The notes beneath the pieces are model-generated. The model saw nothing but the letters and a program-made list of their open reading frames with translations, made no database searches and was not told the DNA's origin. Below, in pieces: positions 23,101-34,175 of a DNA stretch of 64,000 nucleotides. Numbering within the stretch: position 1 is the first letter of the stretch; the number at the start of each line of letters is the position of its first letter. Source of the stretch: Nematostella vectensis (taxonomy: Eukaryota > Cnidaria > Anthozoa > Actiniaria > Edwardsiidae); contig NC_064048.1 in NCBI RefSeq assembly GCF_932526225.1, forward strand, positions 10,410,188 to 10,474,187. The letters run 5' to 3'. The translations under genes were made by a program, and so were the position numbers.

Positions 23101-23872
23101 TAACCAATCGGCTAACTGTGTTTACATCATGTTCCCACCCAATTCAAATCATGTTATGATTACTTTGGGTGGATTTTCTTGGGTGGATAAAATTGTACAA
23201 TTTCTCAGTCGACCGAGTGTATGAGAAAATGAACAAAAAAATCCACCCAAAGGAATCAACACATAATCTGAATTGGGTGCCGACAAGCTACAAACACCGT
23301 TAGCCCATTGGGTCTATATAGGTAGGAAAGGCAATGAGAAATGAAGGGAAAGAATTGATGGGATTCGAAAAAATGTGAAAGAAAGGAATTTCAAAGATTT
23401 TGAGAAAAAAGGGGGAAAAGATATCAAGGAGGATTATATTAATCTTTTAGTTATGAAGAAGAAGCAATGGGAGGTAGAGGAAGGGTAATGAGAATTAAAT
23501 AGGTTCTGTTAGCCGCCATTTTGCCATCCTAGGTATACAAAAATTTATTGGCATTTTTAACGATTGAATTTGGCAAGTAAGGATGATGGAGCCCCTTACA
23601 AACTTAAGAGTGCAAATCAAATGTTATTTGACAAAAACTAGCTCTGAAATGTGTTCGAAGAAGGGGGTATCCGACCCCAGTAGGGGGGAGGGGTGGGGGA
23701 GGGGTGGGATCGCCACCAGAACAATATTATGAGAGCCAAGTTGGACGAGTCGTAAAGAAAAAAATGATCCAAACGAGGAGTGGTCATTAGAAATAAGAAA
23801 TGCTTACTTTTGTGCAGAAGTGAGAAGGTAGATTTGCCATAATGTGAAGACCTTCAATAACAACTGCTTCAT
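14168..23872 (-). CDS. Cys-loop ligand-gated anion channel subunit (GABA/glycine receptor-like), eight exons
   Basis: Exons on the minus strand: 23808-23872, 20098-20222, 19921-19988, 19463-19683, 18206-18288, 17578-17718, 16335-16714, 14168-14512. All borders are GT/AG and all phases match, giving about 475 residues. Exon 1 is a signal peptide (MKQLLLKVFTLWQIYLLTSA). The extracellular domain includes EYSVDMYLGQFWQDPRLAF, then LWVPDTFFVNS and the Cys loop CKFDLRNYPLDQQTC with 13 residues between cysteines. TM1 is FQMYIPCVCIVAISWVSFW; TM2 has PARVALSITTVLT, whose PAR motif marks chloride-selective members; TM3 follows; TM4 is WMDKYSRCFFPLGYVAFLA in the last exon. The ligand cannot be decided from sequence alone. 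An acceptor (TATTTTCAG) 12 nt before the ATG suggests a further 5' UTR exon. Introns 1, 5, 6 and 7 carry tandem arrays, three of them containing splice junctions. Confidence 0.93.
14800..15200. repeat. Degenerate minisatellite in receptor intron 7
   Basis: Blocks such as CCCCTGACAAGGCACCCAAT and variants of GGACATCCT..CTCCTCCC recur several times at irregular spacing. It lies immediately beyond the 26-bp array and looks like an older array. Confidence 0.6.
15211..16354 (-). repeat. 44 tandem copies of a 26-bp unit carrying the exon 7 splice donor
   Basis: The array is 1144 bp, exactly 44 units of 26 bp, and I see only three variant bases (15699, 15923, 16207). On the coding strand the exon ends GATGATGATGCGGGTGACTCG and the intron starts GTTAGTAT; every repeat unit contains the same exon tail plus GTTAGTAT. 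So the authentic 5' splice site at 16335/16334 is followed by 43 copies of itself. Since 26 is not a multiple of three, use of a later donor would shift the frame: reading on runs two units and then stops. Confidence 0.95.
16705..17440 (-). repeat. About 23 copies of a 32-bp unit carrying the exon 7 splice acceptor
   Basis: On the coding strand each unit reads about TAGACATGTTCTATCCGTTG, then CAG and ATCAGTTCT. The last unit is the real acceptor: GTTGCAG, then exon 7 beginning ATCAGTTCTCGGG at 16714. So the first nine bases of the exon and its AG lie inside the repeat. Units are diverged from one another (several have lost CTGCAAC), unlike the uniform 26-bp array at the other end of the same exon. 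Confidence 0.9.
17694..17976 (-). repeat. About four copies of a 67-bp unit carrying the exon 6 splice acceptor
   Basis: The real exon 6 starts at 17718 after GGTATGTTTTAG and its first 24 bases code for SYDNNDLQ. Upstream, the same exon start together with a copy of the acceptor (CCGGTCTGTTTCAG) recurs every 67 bp. The decoy acceptors end in TTTCAG, arguably better than the authentic TTTTAG. The last, partial unit is cut by the MITE at 17977. Confidence 0.9.
17977..18137. mobile_element. 161-bp MITE in receptor intron 5
   Basis: Ends CAGGCGCGTAC and GTACGCACCTG are inverted, with GCGCACC / C-rich tracts inside, like the element nested at 8080-8393. It abuts the 67-bp array, interrupting its last unit. 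No clear target duplication. Confidence 0.6.
19705..19890. repeat. GATGATGGT-type microsatellite in receptor intron 3
   Basis: Irregular GATGATGGTGATGTTAATGG repeats fill most of the 237-bp intron between exons 3 and 4. They do not reach either splice site. Confidence 0.9.
20561..21710. repeat. 38 tandem copies of a 30-bp unit in receptor intron 1
   Basis: CATGACTTGTCACTCACTAC plus CATGGAYTGC, 38 units without a single indel from 20561 to 21700, then a broken unit. Two sites vary between units (ACTGC/ATTGC and GACTT/GTCTT), and blocks of units recur in the same order, a sign of higher-order duplication. On the gene's strand each unit holds GGTAGTGAGTGAC, a donor-like string, but no exon of the gene matches it. 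Open frames of up to 401 codons on both strands are artefacts of the 30-bp period. Confidence 0.95.
22733..22866. repeat. Three spaced copies of an E-box/CRE-like module
   Basis: TGATCACGTGATATCG occurs at 22733, 22785 and 22831, each with a CACGTG E-box; the first is followed by TGACGTGCACGTCA, a 14-bp perfect palindrome of two CRE-like halves, and the second by a one-base variant of it. A further CACGTG lies at about 22855. It lies in intron 1 of the receptor gene, so an intronic enhancer is possible. Confidence 0.7.
23136..23279. repeat. Short palindromic element (MITE-like) in receptor intron 1
   Basis: CACCCAATTCA at the left is inverted as TGAATTGGGTG at the right, and CTTTGGGTGGATTT inside is inverted as AATCCACCCAAAG. 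The arms are about 50 bp and the total about 144 bp. Confidence 0.75.
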
Positions 23873-26800
23873 CGGAATTGGAAGCTGAAAATAATCACAA
23901 AATACTGTTAAATGTACATATTCGAGAATGTTCTTGCATGTTCTAGAGTGTAAGAAATCGATTCCAAGACCCGTGTTACCGTCTTGCTGTGAAAATAAAT
24001 TCATAGAAAATAAACATTAGAATGCTATAGATATGCTGGGTTTATTCTAGTCAGCAAGATAGGGGCACACAGCGGGTTTTTACCGTTCCCCTGTTATTGT
24101 ATCCCATGTCTTTACAACAGGGAATCTGTAGTTAATTCACAAACGCCCAGAAAGGTCTGCGTTCAAGTAAAAGATAGCTTCAAACAAATGTTATCGTTTA
24201 TATACAGTAAAATAAACCAGTTAATTGATGAGGTTGACTCTGCGGTGGTTTAGGCACCAGTTAGGTGTGAAATCGTGGGAAATAAAATGAGTCTGATAGC
24301 TTAAACCAACATAAGTTTGCAACAGTTAAACCAGCGGTTCGAAGAGTGTTCGCGTGTGGTCAGAAAAGAAAAGGTTAAATAAGAGAAACAGAAAAAAATA
24401 AAAAAATAAAACCTGAACAAGTTTTACCTTTTAAATACTTCGTCTTGTCTCAAGGTAGTACCAGTAACATTTTTTTAAGCTCATACAATATATTAATATG
24501 AAGACCAAAAGCTCATTATCGATAGTGAAAACAGAGTGAGTTTTCGTGACATTTTAAAGGTAATAAAACTATTATGACATTACATACAGACTTTTTGATA
24601 CACCAATGACAACGCAAACCCACACATTGACACTAAGTCATCTATCAATTAAATGTTTGACATGCTTCGACGAGGTCAGAGTTAGCATGGGTTATGGAAA
24701 AACAGACATCAGGCAATCTGCTTAGAAATCCCCAGGAAAAAAAAGCTGTATCAATCGTCGGCGCTGTGGGCAGGAGATCGCTGTTTTTAAATTATTAATG
24801 TTTACCTCATATTTTTATTCTCTTCTCTAGAGAATCAAAGAACAAAAAGTATAGTTTCGGGGGTTGGTTACAAATAGTTGCCAACTATCGTGAGTTATTG
24901 CCTATCGTGAATTAATTCACCCGGTGTGGCAGATTGGGCAAAAGCTTCAATTAGGATAGGCCAATTAAGAGATTACCGCAGACAAAACGTCAGAGCAATT
25001 GTATCCCGCAAGGTCTGCCGGGATACGCTATCTCAACATACGGGATATTTAAATAATCTCCGTCAGCCGCCATTTAGTTTTTCTAGGGAATACAAAATGG
25101 GAAAATCACCCAATTCATCCGATGATATTGTAAGCTATTATTGCGATTTTTTTTACTGAATTGGGTAAACGATACCCTGGGGACGAGGGTTCCAGAGGCT
25201 AAATACCCGCTTTTCCCAGCATGCTAAGGGGCGGGGGATCTTGGTTTGTCAAAACGTTCCACGATTTATAAGAACTTATTCCGCCTGATCTTGAAAATTC
25301 TAGGTCCTTTTCATACAAAATTCTGTCTCCCTTATCGAGGCCAACACTATCCACCATGACTCTAGCTACATTTGGTGAAAAAGCACACAAACGTTCTAAT
25401 GTACCTTGTTACCAAAAATAGAGAAAAAAATTAATGTAGCTTGTACCTCGTAGCTTGCCAAAAGAACGTATGAGTAAGAACTATTAGCCCGTAGAATGTG
25501 TTTTACCTTTCACTGCCGCTGCTTACGAGAAGGTTTTGAACTCCCCAGATAAAACAATGAACAATTTGGAGAAATCTTGGGAAACTCGTCTGTAATTTTT
25601 AAATCGTTTTAGAATAAAATCCTGTTCCCACCCATTGAATCCGAGTTAAAACATTAAGGCTGATTAATTTTGCATAAAGCACTTAACAAATAGAAGGCAA
25701 TTAAAAGAGGCGGGAAATCACTAGCCTTCTTCTTAAAACGATACAATTTGTATTACAGCCTCTTCTCCCAATTGAAACCTATGTTTAAAAGCTTGAATGG
25801 GAAAATGATATGTTGTTGTGAATGTCAAAATATCTTTGTAGTGTAAAATTTATTGACGATTGAAGCTTCGCGTGAAATTCCGAGACTTAGTGGTTGAAGT
25901 TTAAAGAAGACTTCGAGAGGCTAGCAGGTAGAGTGAGGTGAGACGATGTCAGAAAAGTACAAAAGTGCATTAATTGAACAATTCAATAATACATGGTTAA
26001 CTACCCTAACAATTTAAATGCTTTTTCAATGTAACCTACAGCATATATTCAAATTTTACCCAAAATAATGCATCTTAATAAGTTACTTCAAGCAATTGTC
26101 TCTTTAAACGTTCTAAAAAAGGAATTCCGTCACTGGAATCTTGTTCTCAAATAAAAGAAATTTATGTGAGTTAAATTCAATATTATTTCTCCTGCTCATA
26201 AGAAAGATAAATTATTAGAGAAAAAGAACACTGGGCATAATTGAAGAGTGAGGCCTAGTTTGTTATACGTTTGTTGTTGTTTTATTCAATTTTTTTAAGA
26301 CAAATTAGCTAAAAAAGTTCAAAATAGCCATCTTACAGCGCGACCAGTAAATCGTGAACACCGGAAATATGTATGGAATGTTTGTCCCGACCAATCACTC
26401 GCGAGATATTCAAACAGTCAACTAGAAACATATCTCAACAAGTCTCAGTGTCTGAATTCTCGCATCTGATTCGTTAGGGAATAATAAACTTTCCAATCAT
26501 ATTTTAGGTGTTCAAGGTTTTACTCGGTTTTACTGATTGCGCTGTAAAATAAAGTATATAATCCACTTATTTAATTCTATCAAAAATATTGCAAAAGCTT
26601 TCGCAAATCACCCGATTAAACAAGATGCTTTCTAACTTCGCATTTCGCTAGGAAAAACACGGCTGATAGAGACTTTTTAAACAGGAGTGATACTCTCTAG
26701 CTAAATCCACATAACTGCAAATGGGATAGAGTCGTAAATAAGAAATCTCCACAATACGTTTTTTTATAGACATAATAATAGGGTGGTATAGAAAACCTTA

Positions 26801-27202
26801 ATAAACCGTTATTTAAACATGAGATATTTCACAGGTAACCTTTTAAATCGACAAATAACTCGGTATTATGAGAAACTATGCTCTCTTAAGAGCTAGTCGT
26901 AGCAAGTGAAAGTTATTTTTCTTGGCGCTTTCCTACTTGCTGCTACTTGCTACGTTAATAAACACGAGATATTTCAAGGAGGTATAAACAGGAGATATTT
27001 ATTTGTTACCTTATAGTTCGGCATCCCCTTGACAAATATCTCAGAGTACTGTATATGAGCAACCGTACACTCTTCTAAGAGCCACTCGTCGCAAGCTAAA
27101 ACTCTTTCCTACCTACTGCTTTTATACCCGAAAAAGTAAATGCCATTATACCGCCCCCTCAGCCAAATGTCAAACGTGTTCAAGTCAAATGTGTTATATA
27201 CC

Positions 27203-27386
27203 CAAATTCGTTGTTGCGCGACCTCCCAGAATCGAAAATTCCTTTTTTCGTTTGGGAATAGCGCGTAGTCAATCAAACCAAACAATCAAAACCAGACAAA
27301 CCGCCCCCAAAGCTTGTGTCTGACCGCGCTATTCCCAAACTAGACAAGGACTTTGGATTCGCCGAGGTCGCGCAACAACAAATTTG
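27203..27386. repeat. Palindromic MITE-like element
   Basis: CAAATTCGTTGTTGCGCGAC on the left is inverted on the right as GTCGCGCAACAACAAATTTG, and GTTTGGGAATAGCGCG inside is inverted as CGCGCTATTCCCAAAC. The arms are about 65 bp in 184 bp total, with no coding capacity. Confidence 0.85.
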
Positions 27387-30300
27387 TCTGTAAATTGGTA
27401 AAAGTGCTGATCCCAAGCACTTGCCGGCTTATGCATACAAGTACTCCTCAAAAACGCAACTTTATGCCGAAGGTGCTAATGTAAGAGATCATTGAGAAAT
27501 CCTTGGCTCTTATTACTAAGAGCGGGAATCTTTGACCTTAGTCACCAAATGAGCAGATGAAACTGTACGAGGTTGCCTCACCGCCACATTAGACAAATAT
27601 CGCCCTAGAAATATGTGTTTATATGAAGTTGATATGATATTGGCGAAAATAAGCACTTGAGAAGTTAATTTCCTCACCTGATAGCAATTCTCTCGCAAAC
27701 ACATGATAACACAGACTTTTGTCGTATGAGGAAATGATTTTTTTTTTCCTTTTTTGTTTGTGCACTCTACAAAAAAACGATCCCACGAAATACCGTCAAG
27801 AAAATTTACTTGGCTCAACTATATAAGCGAAAAAAAAGTGGGTGAGGAGTGAGGATGGTTTCGTTTGGTTAGGGGGGGTGGCTTCGTGGGGGAGAATAAT
27901 AGTTAAAATACCTAAAATGTAATATTTGATAACAGCCACCAAGATCGCGCGTTTTTATCAGGGTTTTTATCGTGAGCCCCGGTATACTCGTCAATCCGCA
28001 ACGCATACGATCACTACATGCAGATTACTTCTTTCGTTTATCAAATATAAAAGGTTTTGCCGGATGGGCTCTCCCGACAAAGGCATTCAATTTTCCAATT
28101 CTCAATATATAAGCTCAAGATTCTGCATACAAGGAGTTCCTCTGACCAAAAGCTTAATTCCAAATTTTAAAGAAATTTAGAACATATGTAATTTAGATAT
28201 TAGCGAGCAAAGTTGGCTTAATTTCTTATCAGAGCCCGACTTCTCCCTAAAAACGAGGAGAATTTATTCTTTAAACATTTGAAAATTGCACTTTAAGCCT
28301 CATATCTCGAAGACGCATCCATTAGAAAAAAAAACACTTTTTGATATGTTGGTTTACATAACATAAGGAACCTCTATGCAAAAATTCGAGCTTACTGAAG
28401 TTAACCAGACCTTATTTTGGGAAAACTTGCCATTTTTTTACTCTGTCGGCTCTCCCACGCTCTCACCAATGCCAGCTAAATAAGCGCCGCATGAAAGACG
28501 TACCTTTTACCATTTTTAACGGTTTTTCGTAACCTAAGCTCTCTGATGATGGAACAATATCTGCGACTCTTTTTGGTGATCTCTCAGGAAATATTCATAG
28601 ACAACCAAGTGAAGTTCCCGTGTCCCAAATGAGTTATAACAATCTAAAAAAAACTAGAATAAGTGTGCATTGCGAAGAGTTTGTAGGATGGAACGTAGTA
28701 AAGTTTCGTCCTTGGCTCAGTCGCTTAAATACATGTGAATTTTAATAGAGTATTTGCCATTTTTGCTTTAATATTCAGGTAAATATGGTAAAATTTTGTA
28801 GTTTGTACGATTTTTCATGTAAATTCGTGCTTTATGCAAACACCAGGTTCTTCTAATAGAGTGTAATAAAAATAGATTACCATCAGCATTGTGACCACTT
28901 ATAATAAACAAATTACTATCGTTATACCTGAGATTTCTGATAGCAGAAATAATGAATAGGTAATGGTCATCAAAATTGGATGCATTTTCAGTTCCCAGCT
29001 GTGAGTGCATTGTTTATCTGATCCTGAAGCAGAAAAAAATAGTATTTCGCAGCCAATGCCGCGAGATTTTTTTTGATCCTAGATAAATTTTCTTTTATAA
29101 TTCTCACGTAATTAGAAATCTTAATCTTCCTTGCAATCTCAATTTAATGTCAATTTTGGAAATAAATGTTAAGAATAACACAACCACGGTAAGCTTTTTT
29201 CAAGGCTTTTACTATCGCAAAAATATTAATTCACAAAATAAATTCGAGACCATTCAAAAATGTAGATTGTAGGGGGGGGGGGGTATTTGGTCTGCGAAAA
29301 ATATTGCAACCTTTCTTTGTTGGCAACATATCACAATGAATCATATGCTCGATTATTTTTTTATTAATGATTTTAATAAAACTGCAAATCTTGCAACTTG
29401 ATTTTTCCTAGTGGCTCTTTATTCAGCTCAATCTACTCACTGCAGTACGCATTTGCAAACCGCATAGGTCTAAAGAAATTCACCTTCCTTGGTCTCAGCC
29501 ACATCTCCGGAAAACAGCGAACATATAATGCTTTAATTCCACATAAACAGGAAAGATGCGATGGTTTCAACCTACAAGAACATTCCCTTAAACCTCAGAA
29601 AAGATAAGAGCTGCGTTTCTGCTATGCAAGGTTAAAATACCCCGGATCGCAAGTAAACTTAATCCCTTAATGTGAAAAAAATTACAAAGTGGGCTAAAAA
29701 AGGATTTCGTCAACTGTTACCTAAGGAAAAGGCACACGAAAAGGCCAAAACAATTACACCTCTTGAAGCAATTTACAAAATTGCTTTTTTTTCTCGTCGC
29801 AACACATGCATATTAATAAAAACACTTCTCTACGATGTGAAACCCAAATAAACGCACTTAAAGTTTCATTGCGCACATGGTAAAATCTTGCCGTTTTATA
29901 TATAAGCTGTTTCTCTCATGGTTGTATACTTAGAGGCTATTGTTTTTGTGATTTTTTTCCTACTCTATTCTCCTCTATTCAAAATTGTTCTTGTTTTCTT
30001 CCTATTTCTACAAAATGATAACTAAATACTGCTGGAAATGATAGCTTACAAATTGAAATCTATTCGAAGCAATTTATACTCTAATCCTCGACTCTTTGTC
30101 AGGGTCTCTTTTTGCATTTTTTGTTTTGCCACAAGGAGAGTTAACTTACCAAAAGTGCGCGCTAATACGTCGGAATAGTTTCAAATTCGCAAAAACTCTT
30201 TTTTGACTACTGATCATTTAGAACATCAGGGGATAAATTAAGTTGTGGTGAATTAATCAGTTATGAGAACTAACTTACCTGGTCTAAAGAACAGACTGTA

Positions 30301-31012
30301 CAAAATTGGTTCTCGTACAGAGTAGGAGCTTATGCCAAAAACTGTACGCGTTAATAGCAGAAGTGCTTAAATGAGATTACATGCACACAGCTTCTTTTGA
30401 ACCAGGCCAATCAATGGAATGTGCAACTTCTGATTATCCCATAATGTTTAATAATACCCCATCTCTCAGGGCAATCATCATCAGGAAAGGTGATAAGTAT
30501 GATTTATCAATCCCTAAATAGTATGTTTCAACAGGGTAAAAAAGGTCTGTTCAAGTACAATTCCTAAATCTAAAAAAAAAATCATAACTGACCGAAATTT
30601 TAGCTGCATCGGTAGTTACTAAAAAAACATTTCATTTTTTTTCGCTCTCTAACAGATTACAGCAGATTACAAGCCTATTCAAATTAACAAAAACCTATCA
30701 CTTCCGCGCATGCGCCCCACGGTGATTCCGATAATATTTAGAATTCGGACAAGACCTTAGTATAGAATTGTTAATGGATTTTTTTCTTGCAGTTAATAAT
30801 TGATTTGTAGCTGGAGGGCCATAAGATGCGTAGATAAACTGAAAGAGGCCGACACTGGCTGGGTATAATCAGCAAGAAACTCGATTAATCGGATATCTTG
30901 TAAAATTCTCATAGATTGATTGTACAGTTTAGGGAAAATGTCAGTGTTGTTGCCTTTGTAAACAAAAAAAAAACAATGGCGTAAACAATGGCGTAAGCTT
31001 GAGCGAAGAGGG

Positions 31013-31260
31013 CACGGGCGGATCCAGGATTTTAAAATGGGGGGGGGGGGGGTGAATAATGGCCGGATAGACGGCTTATAACTGATTATAACTGATGAAG
31101 TGGTTTTTTGGTAGGTCACTACATAGATCATACAATACTTCATGCCGAATTGGATTTGTCGCGTCAGCAATATCAAGCTATTTGCTACAAACAAAGTGAC
31201 TTTTCATTTTTTTACTCAAAAAGGGGGGGAGGACATCCACCCCCTGTCTCCGCCCCTGGA
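31013..31260. mobile_element. Possible short hAT-like MITE
   Basis: CACGGGCGGATCCAGG with a long G-run on the left faces CCCCCTGTCTCCGCCCCTGG on the right, in inverted orientation though imperfect. Confidence 0.35.
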
Positions 31261-33474
31261 GAGTACATCCCTCTTAAAGAGTGTCCATCAGCCCTCCTTC
31301 GCTATTGAGTGCATTAGAAATAATAACGGTATACTTTCAATAAAACTACAAATAAAACTATCCACAATATTTGGTTGAAAACAAATCCGTTACTCGCTAG
31401 TTAATCGATGGAAATGGCTCGGTATTGAGCGGGGAAGGTGGGGGTGGGTGGTGGGTGGTGGTGGTGTTGGTGGGGGGGGGGGGGGGGGGGATGTGAGGGG
31501 AACAACGTGGTTGGCCCGCAATCGTGAAATATTTTATTCTCGGCAGCTTGAATAAAAATAAAAATAAAAAAGAAAAGAAAAGAATCGAAAAGAAGATATA
31601 AGCACATCAAAAACGGCTTTTCATTTATTTTTTCTTTAAGAATTTTCATTCTTGACAAACAAACCCCTGAGACTTTATAAGTGACAATTGAACGATTGTA
31701 ATCTTATCATATATAACCTGAGTATCATGTAATATAGATTTAGCCGTTGCCTAAAGCGGATCTCCTGAATACATATTTATTTTTACAAGCTCATAGAAAA
31801 ACCGTCAAATTTAAATGCAAATGAAAAGGTTTGTTTTCCTATAAATAAATTTAATTGCATCTCTTTACAAAGCAAGTAAGTATTGTAGAGCAACTATGGC
31901 AACATCCTTCATTTTTCCCCACTTAGTATTTTACACAAACACACAGGAGTTTTGTGCTCCTTGTTATTCATACAAAGATTTACGCGCAAGAAAACCGTCA
32001 CGTCCCGAGGATGCAAAGCCTAACGGTATGGATATTTTCTGGAACTACACATAACTTATTTTATTGCTAACAATGTACCTAAATATCTACACAGGTAGGC
32101 AATTCCAGAAACGGACGAGCATCTTTGGTTTCGGTTTTTGTTATTATTTGTTGACATTCTTTGCATCAGTGAGGCCAATGCTTAATTAAATTTTAACAAA
32201 AAGGAAATTAAAAAAAAAAACACGAAAAGGCGTGTTTTCAATTTTTTTTTTTAAATAGAAAAACTTTTCCGTTTGTGCAAACGGAAAGATGGAGCGTGCC
32301 AAAGCCGACTTTTAAGCTTTTCGCCCTAAGTTAATGTAAATAAAACAAAAGTCTTAACGGACGAATGATGCATAAACGATCGATAAGTCATGACGACAGA
32401 TTACTGTCCTTGAAAGAATTGTCTATGCATTTGCACCAATCTTTAAAAGAAAACTATAAAATAATTTCGCTTAGCTAGAATATAGAAGTCTTTTGAAAAG
32501 TAATTACTTAAAGAACAATGCTTGTATAGGAGTAGCGTATATATAGATACTCCATCTCTATGGTAATTGGAATAATGTCACTGATCTTAGTGTACAAATT
32601 TTAACACAAAGTGTGTAATGGTTTAAATACCGTGATTTCTGTAATCAGTCTGCCTTATCAGCAAGGAATTTAGCACAGAGATCTAAAACACAGCGAGCAT
32701 GAATGCTGACATGCTGAGCAGCGCAATAAGATTGTTGTTTTACTGTCTGGACTTTTCTTGGTACTGTGCTAACAGAAAACATGACGATTCATGACCTACC
32801 GGGCTCCTGTGTCGATTGTAGCCCCCTGATTGATTGGTTTCACTCTTGGATTAATAACCCCCTTAATGTGATGTTGTACCCCAGGTAAATACGCTATGTT
32901 ATCGCACTGTATGTCCAGTCAATAACGTGTCATGGCTTCGGTCTTGTCTGTGATATGCTAATGACCTCACGGGCATTTTTTTAGAATAATTCTCAGCTTG
33001 GAAATCAAATAGTCACTCCTGTAAAAACTACCCTGAACAATGGCATTTAGGGTTTAAAGCATAGACTCCATGAATTTTTTTTGGGGCAGTATTTTTTTAA
33101 GACCTGTTTTAAAACAAGGCTGATTGTAGCCTGAGGTTGCTGAAAATTTAAGGTCAAGGCTGAGAAGGAGTATTAGATGTTCTTGAAAAAGAGTGTACAA
33201 TCGAAGCCATTGATGGAAATGCCCCACTTGCATCCCCCCTGGATCAATGTTTAGAAGAATCAAAGAGCTCGCAAGATAGCAATTCCTCTTACCTTTGTCC
33301 AAGAGAAAAACTCCAAATATTCAGAGATGGCCCACACACTTGTCTCCTTTGAAAAGAAAAGAAATCTTATTTACCAAAGCAATTGAAAAAAGAAAAGATG
33401 ACATTAATAAGTATTTTTCCCCTGTAAATTAACAAACAGAATTTATAATAACAGCCCAAAAGCTGCTCAATCTT

Positions 33475-33655
33475 TGACAATAGAACGACAACAACACTAC
33501 CAATAACAACAGCAACAATAGCAACAACACTACCAATAAGAACAGCAACAATAGCAACAACACTATAGCAGAAACAACAACAAAAACAACAACACCAGGA
33601 ACAAAAATAACATCAACAATAACAACAACAACAACAACAACAGGAAAAACAATCA
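33475..33655. repeat. AAC-rich compound microsatellite
   Basis: AACAACAAC runs with a longer repeated block (AACACTACCAATAACAACAG ...). Nothing else is seen. Confidence 0.9.
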
Positions 33656-33954
33656 CACGATGAATTGCCGCACCATAAATAGCTTTGCAAAAAAATGATA
33701 GGAATGTGTGAAACCAAAGTTTGCATAGGTTGGCCAGGGTTGTGTGCTTTTGGATTTCTTGTTAAGCAACGATAAAATTATGTTATACATCAAATGGATT
33801 TTTTGGTTGCTAACTTGATACGTCAAAGTACTTGGTACCACAAATGATACGACAAAGTACAAAAAGAAGTAAAAATGTCATCTTGAACATACAGCATATG
33901 TTTTGAAGTATTCGAAAATTGCGTAACGACCTTGCAGTAACACCTGGTGCACAC

Positions 33955-34175
33955 CTGTGACATAACGACATAATGACATAACGGTATAACGACATAACGA
34001 CATAATGACATAACGGCATAATGACATAACGGCATAACGACATAATGGCATAACGACATAACGACATATGTGCGTGCACCCTTATGTTCATATGTTCAAG
34101 TGTGAATGGTTCGACATTTTGACATTAGCCCAACATAACGACATGAACATAACGACATAAGAGAAAAAACAATGT
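33955..34175. repeat. ACATAACG-type minisatellite
   Basis: About a dozen copies of ACATAACGACATAATG-like 8 to 9-bp units from 33957 to 34070, with scattered units beyond to 34165. Confidence 0.9.

Noticed and set aside
25199-25390. Minus-strand frame of 63 codons
   Set aside because: No homology recognised, no splice context and no neighbours supporting it.
31401-31658. Minus-strand frame with a Pro/His-rich run
   Set aside because: It is the translation of a G-rich low-complexity tract (31430-31492).
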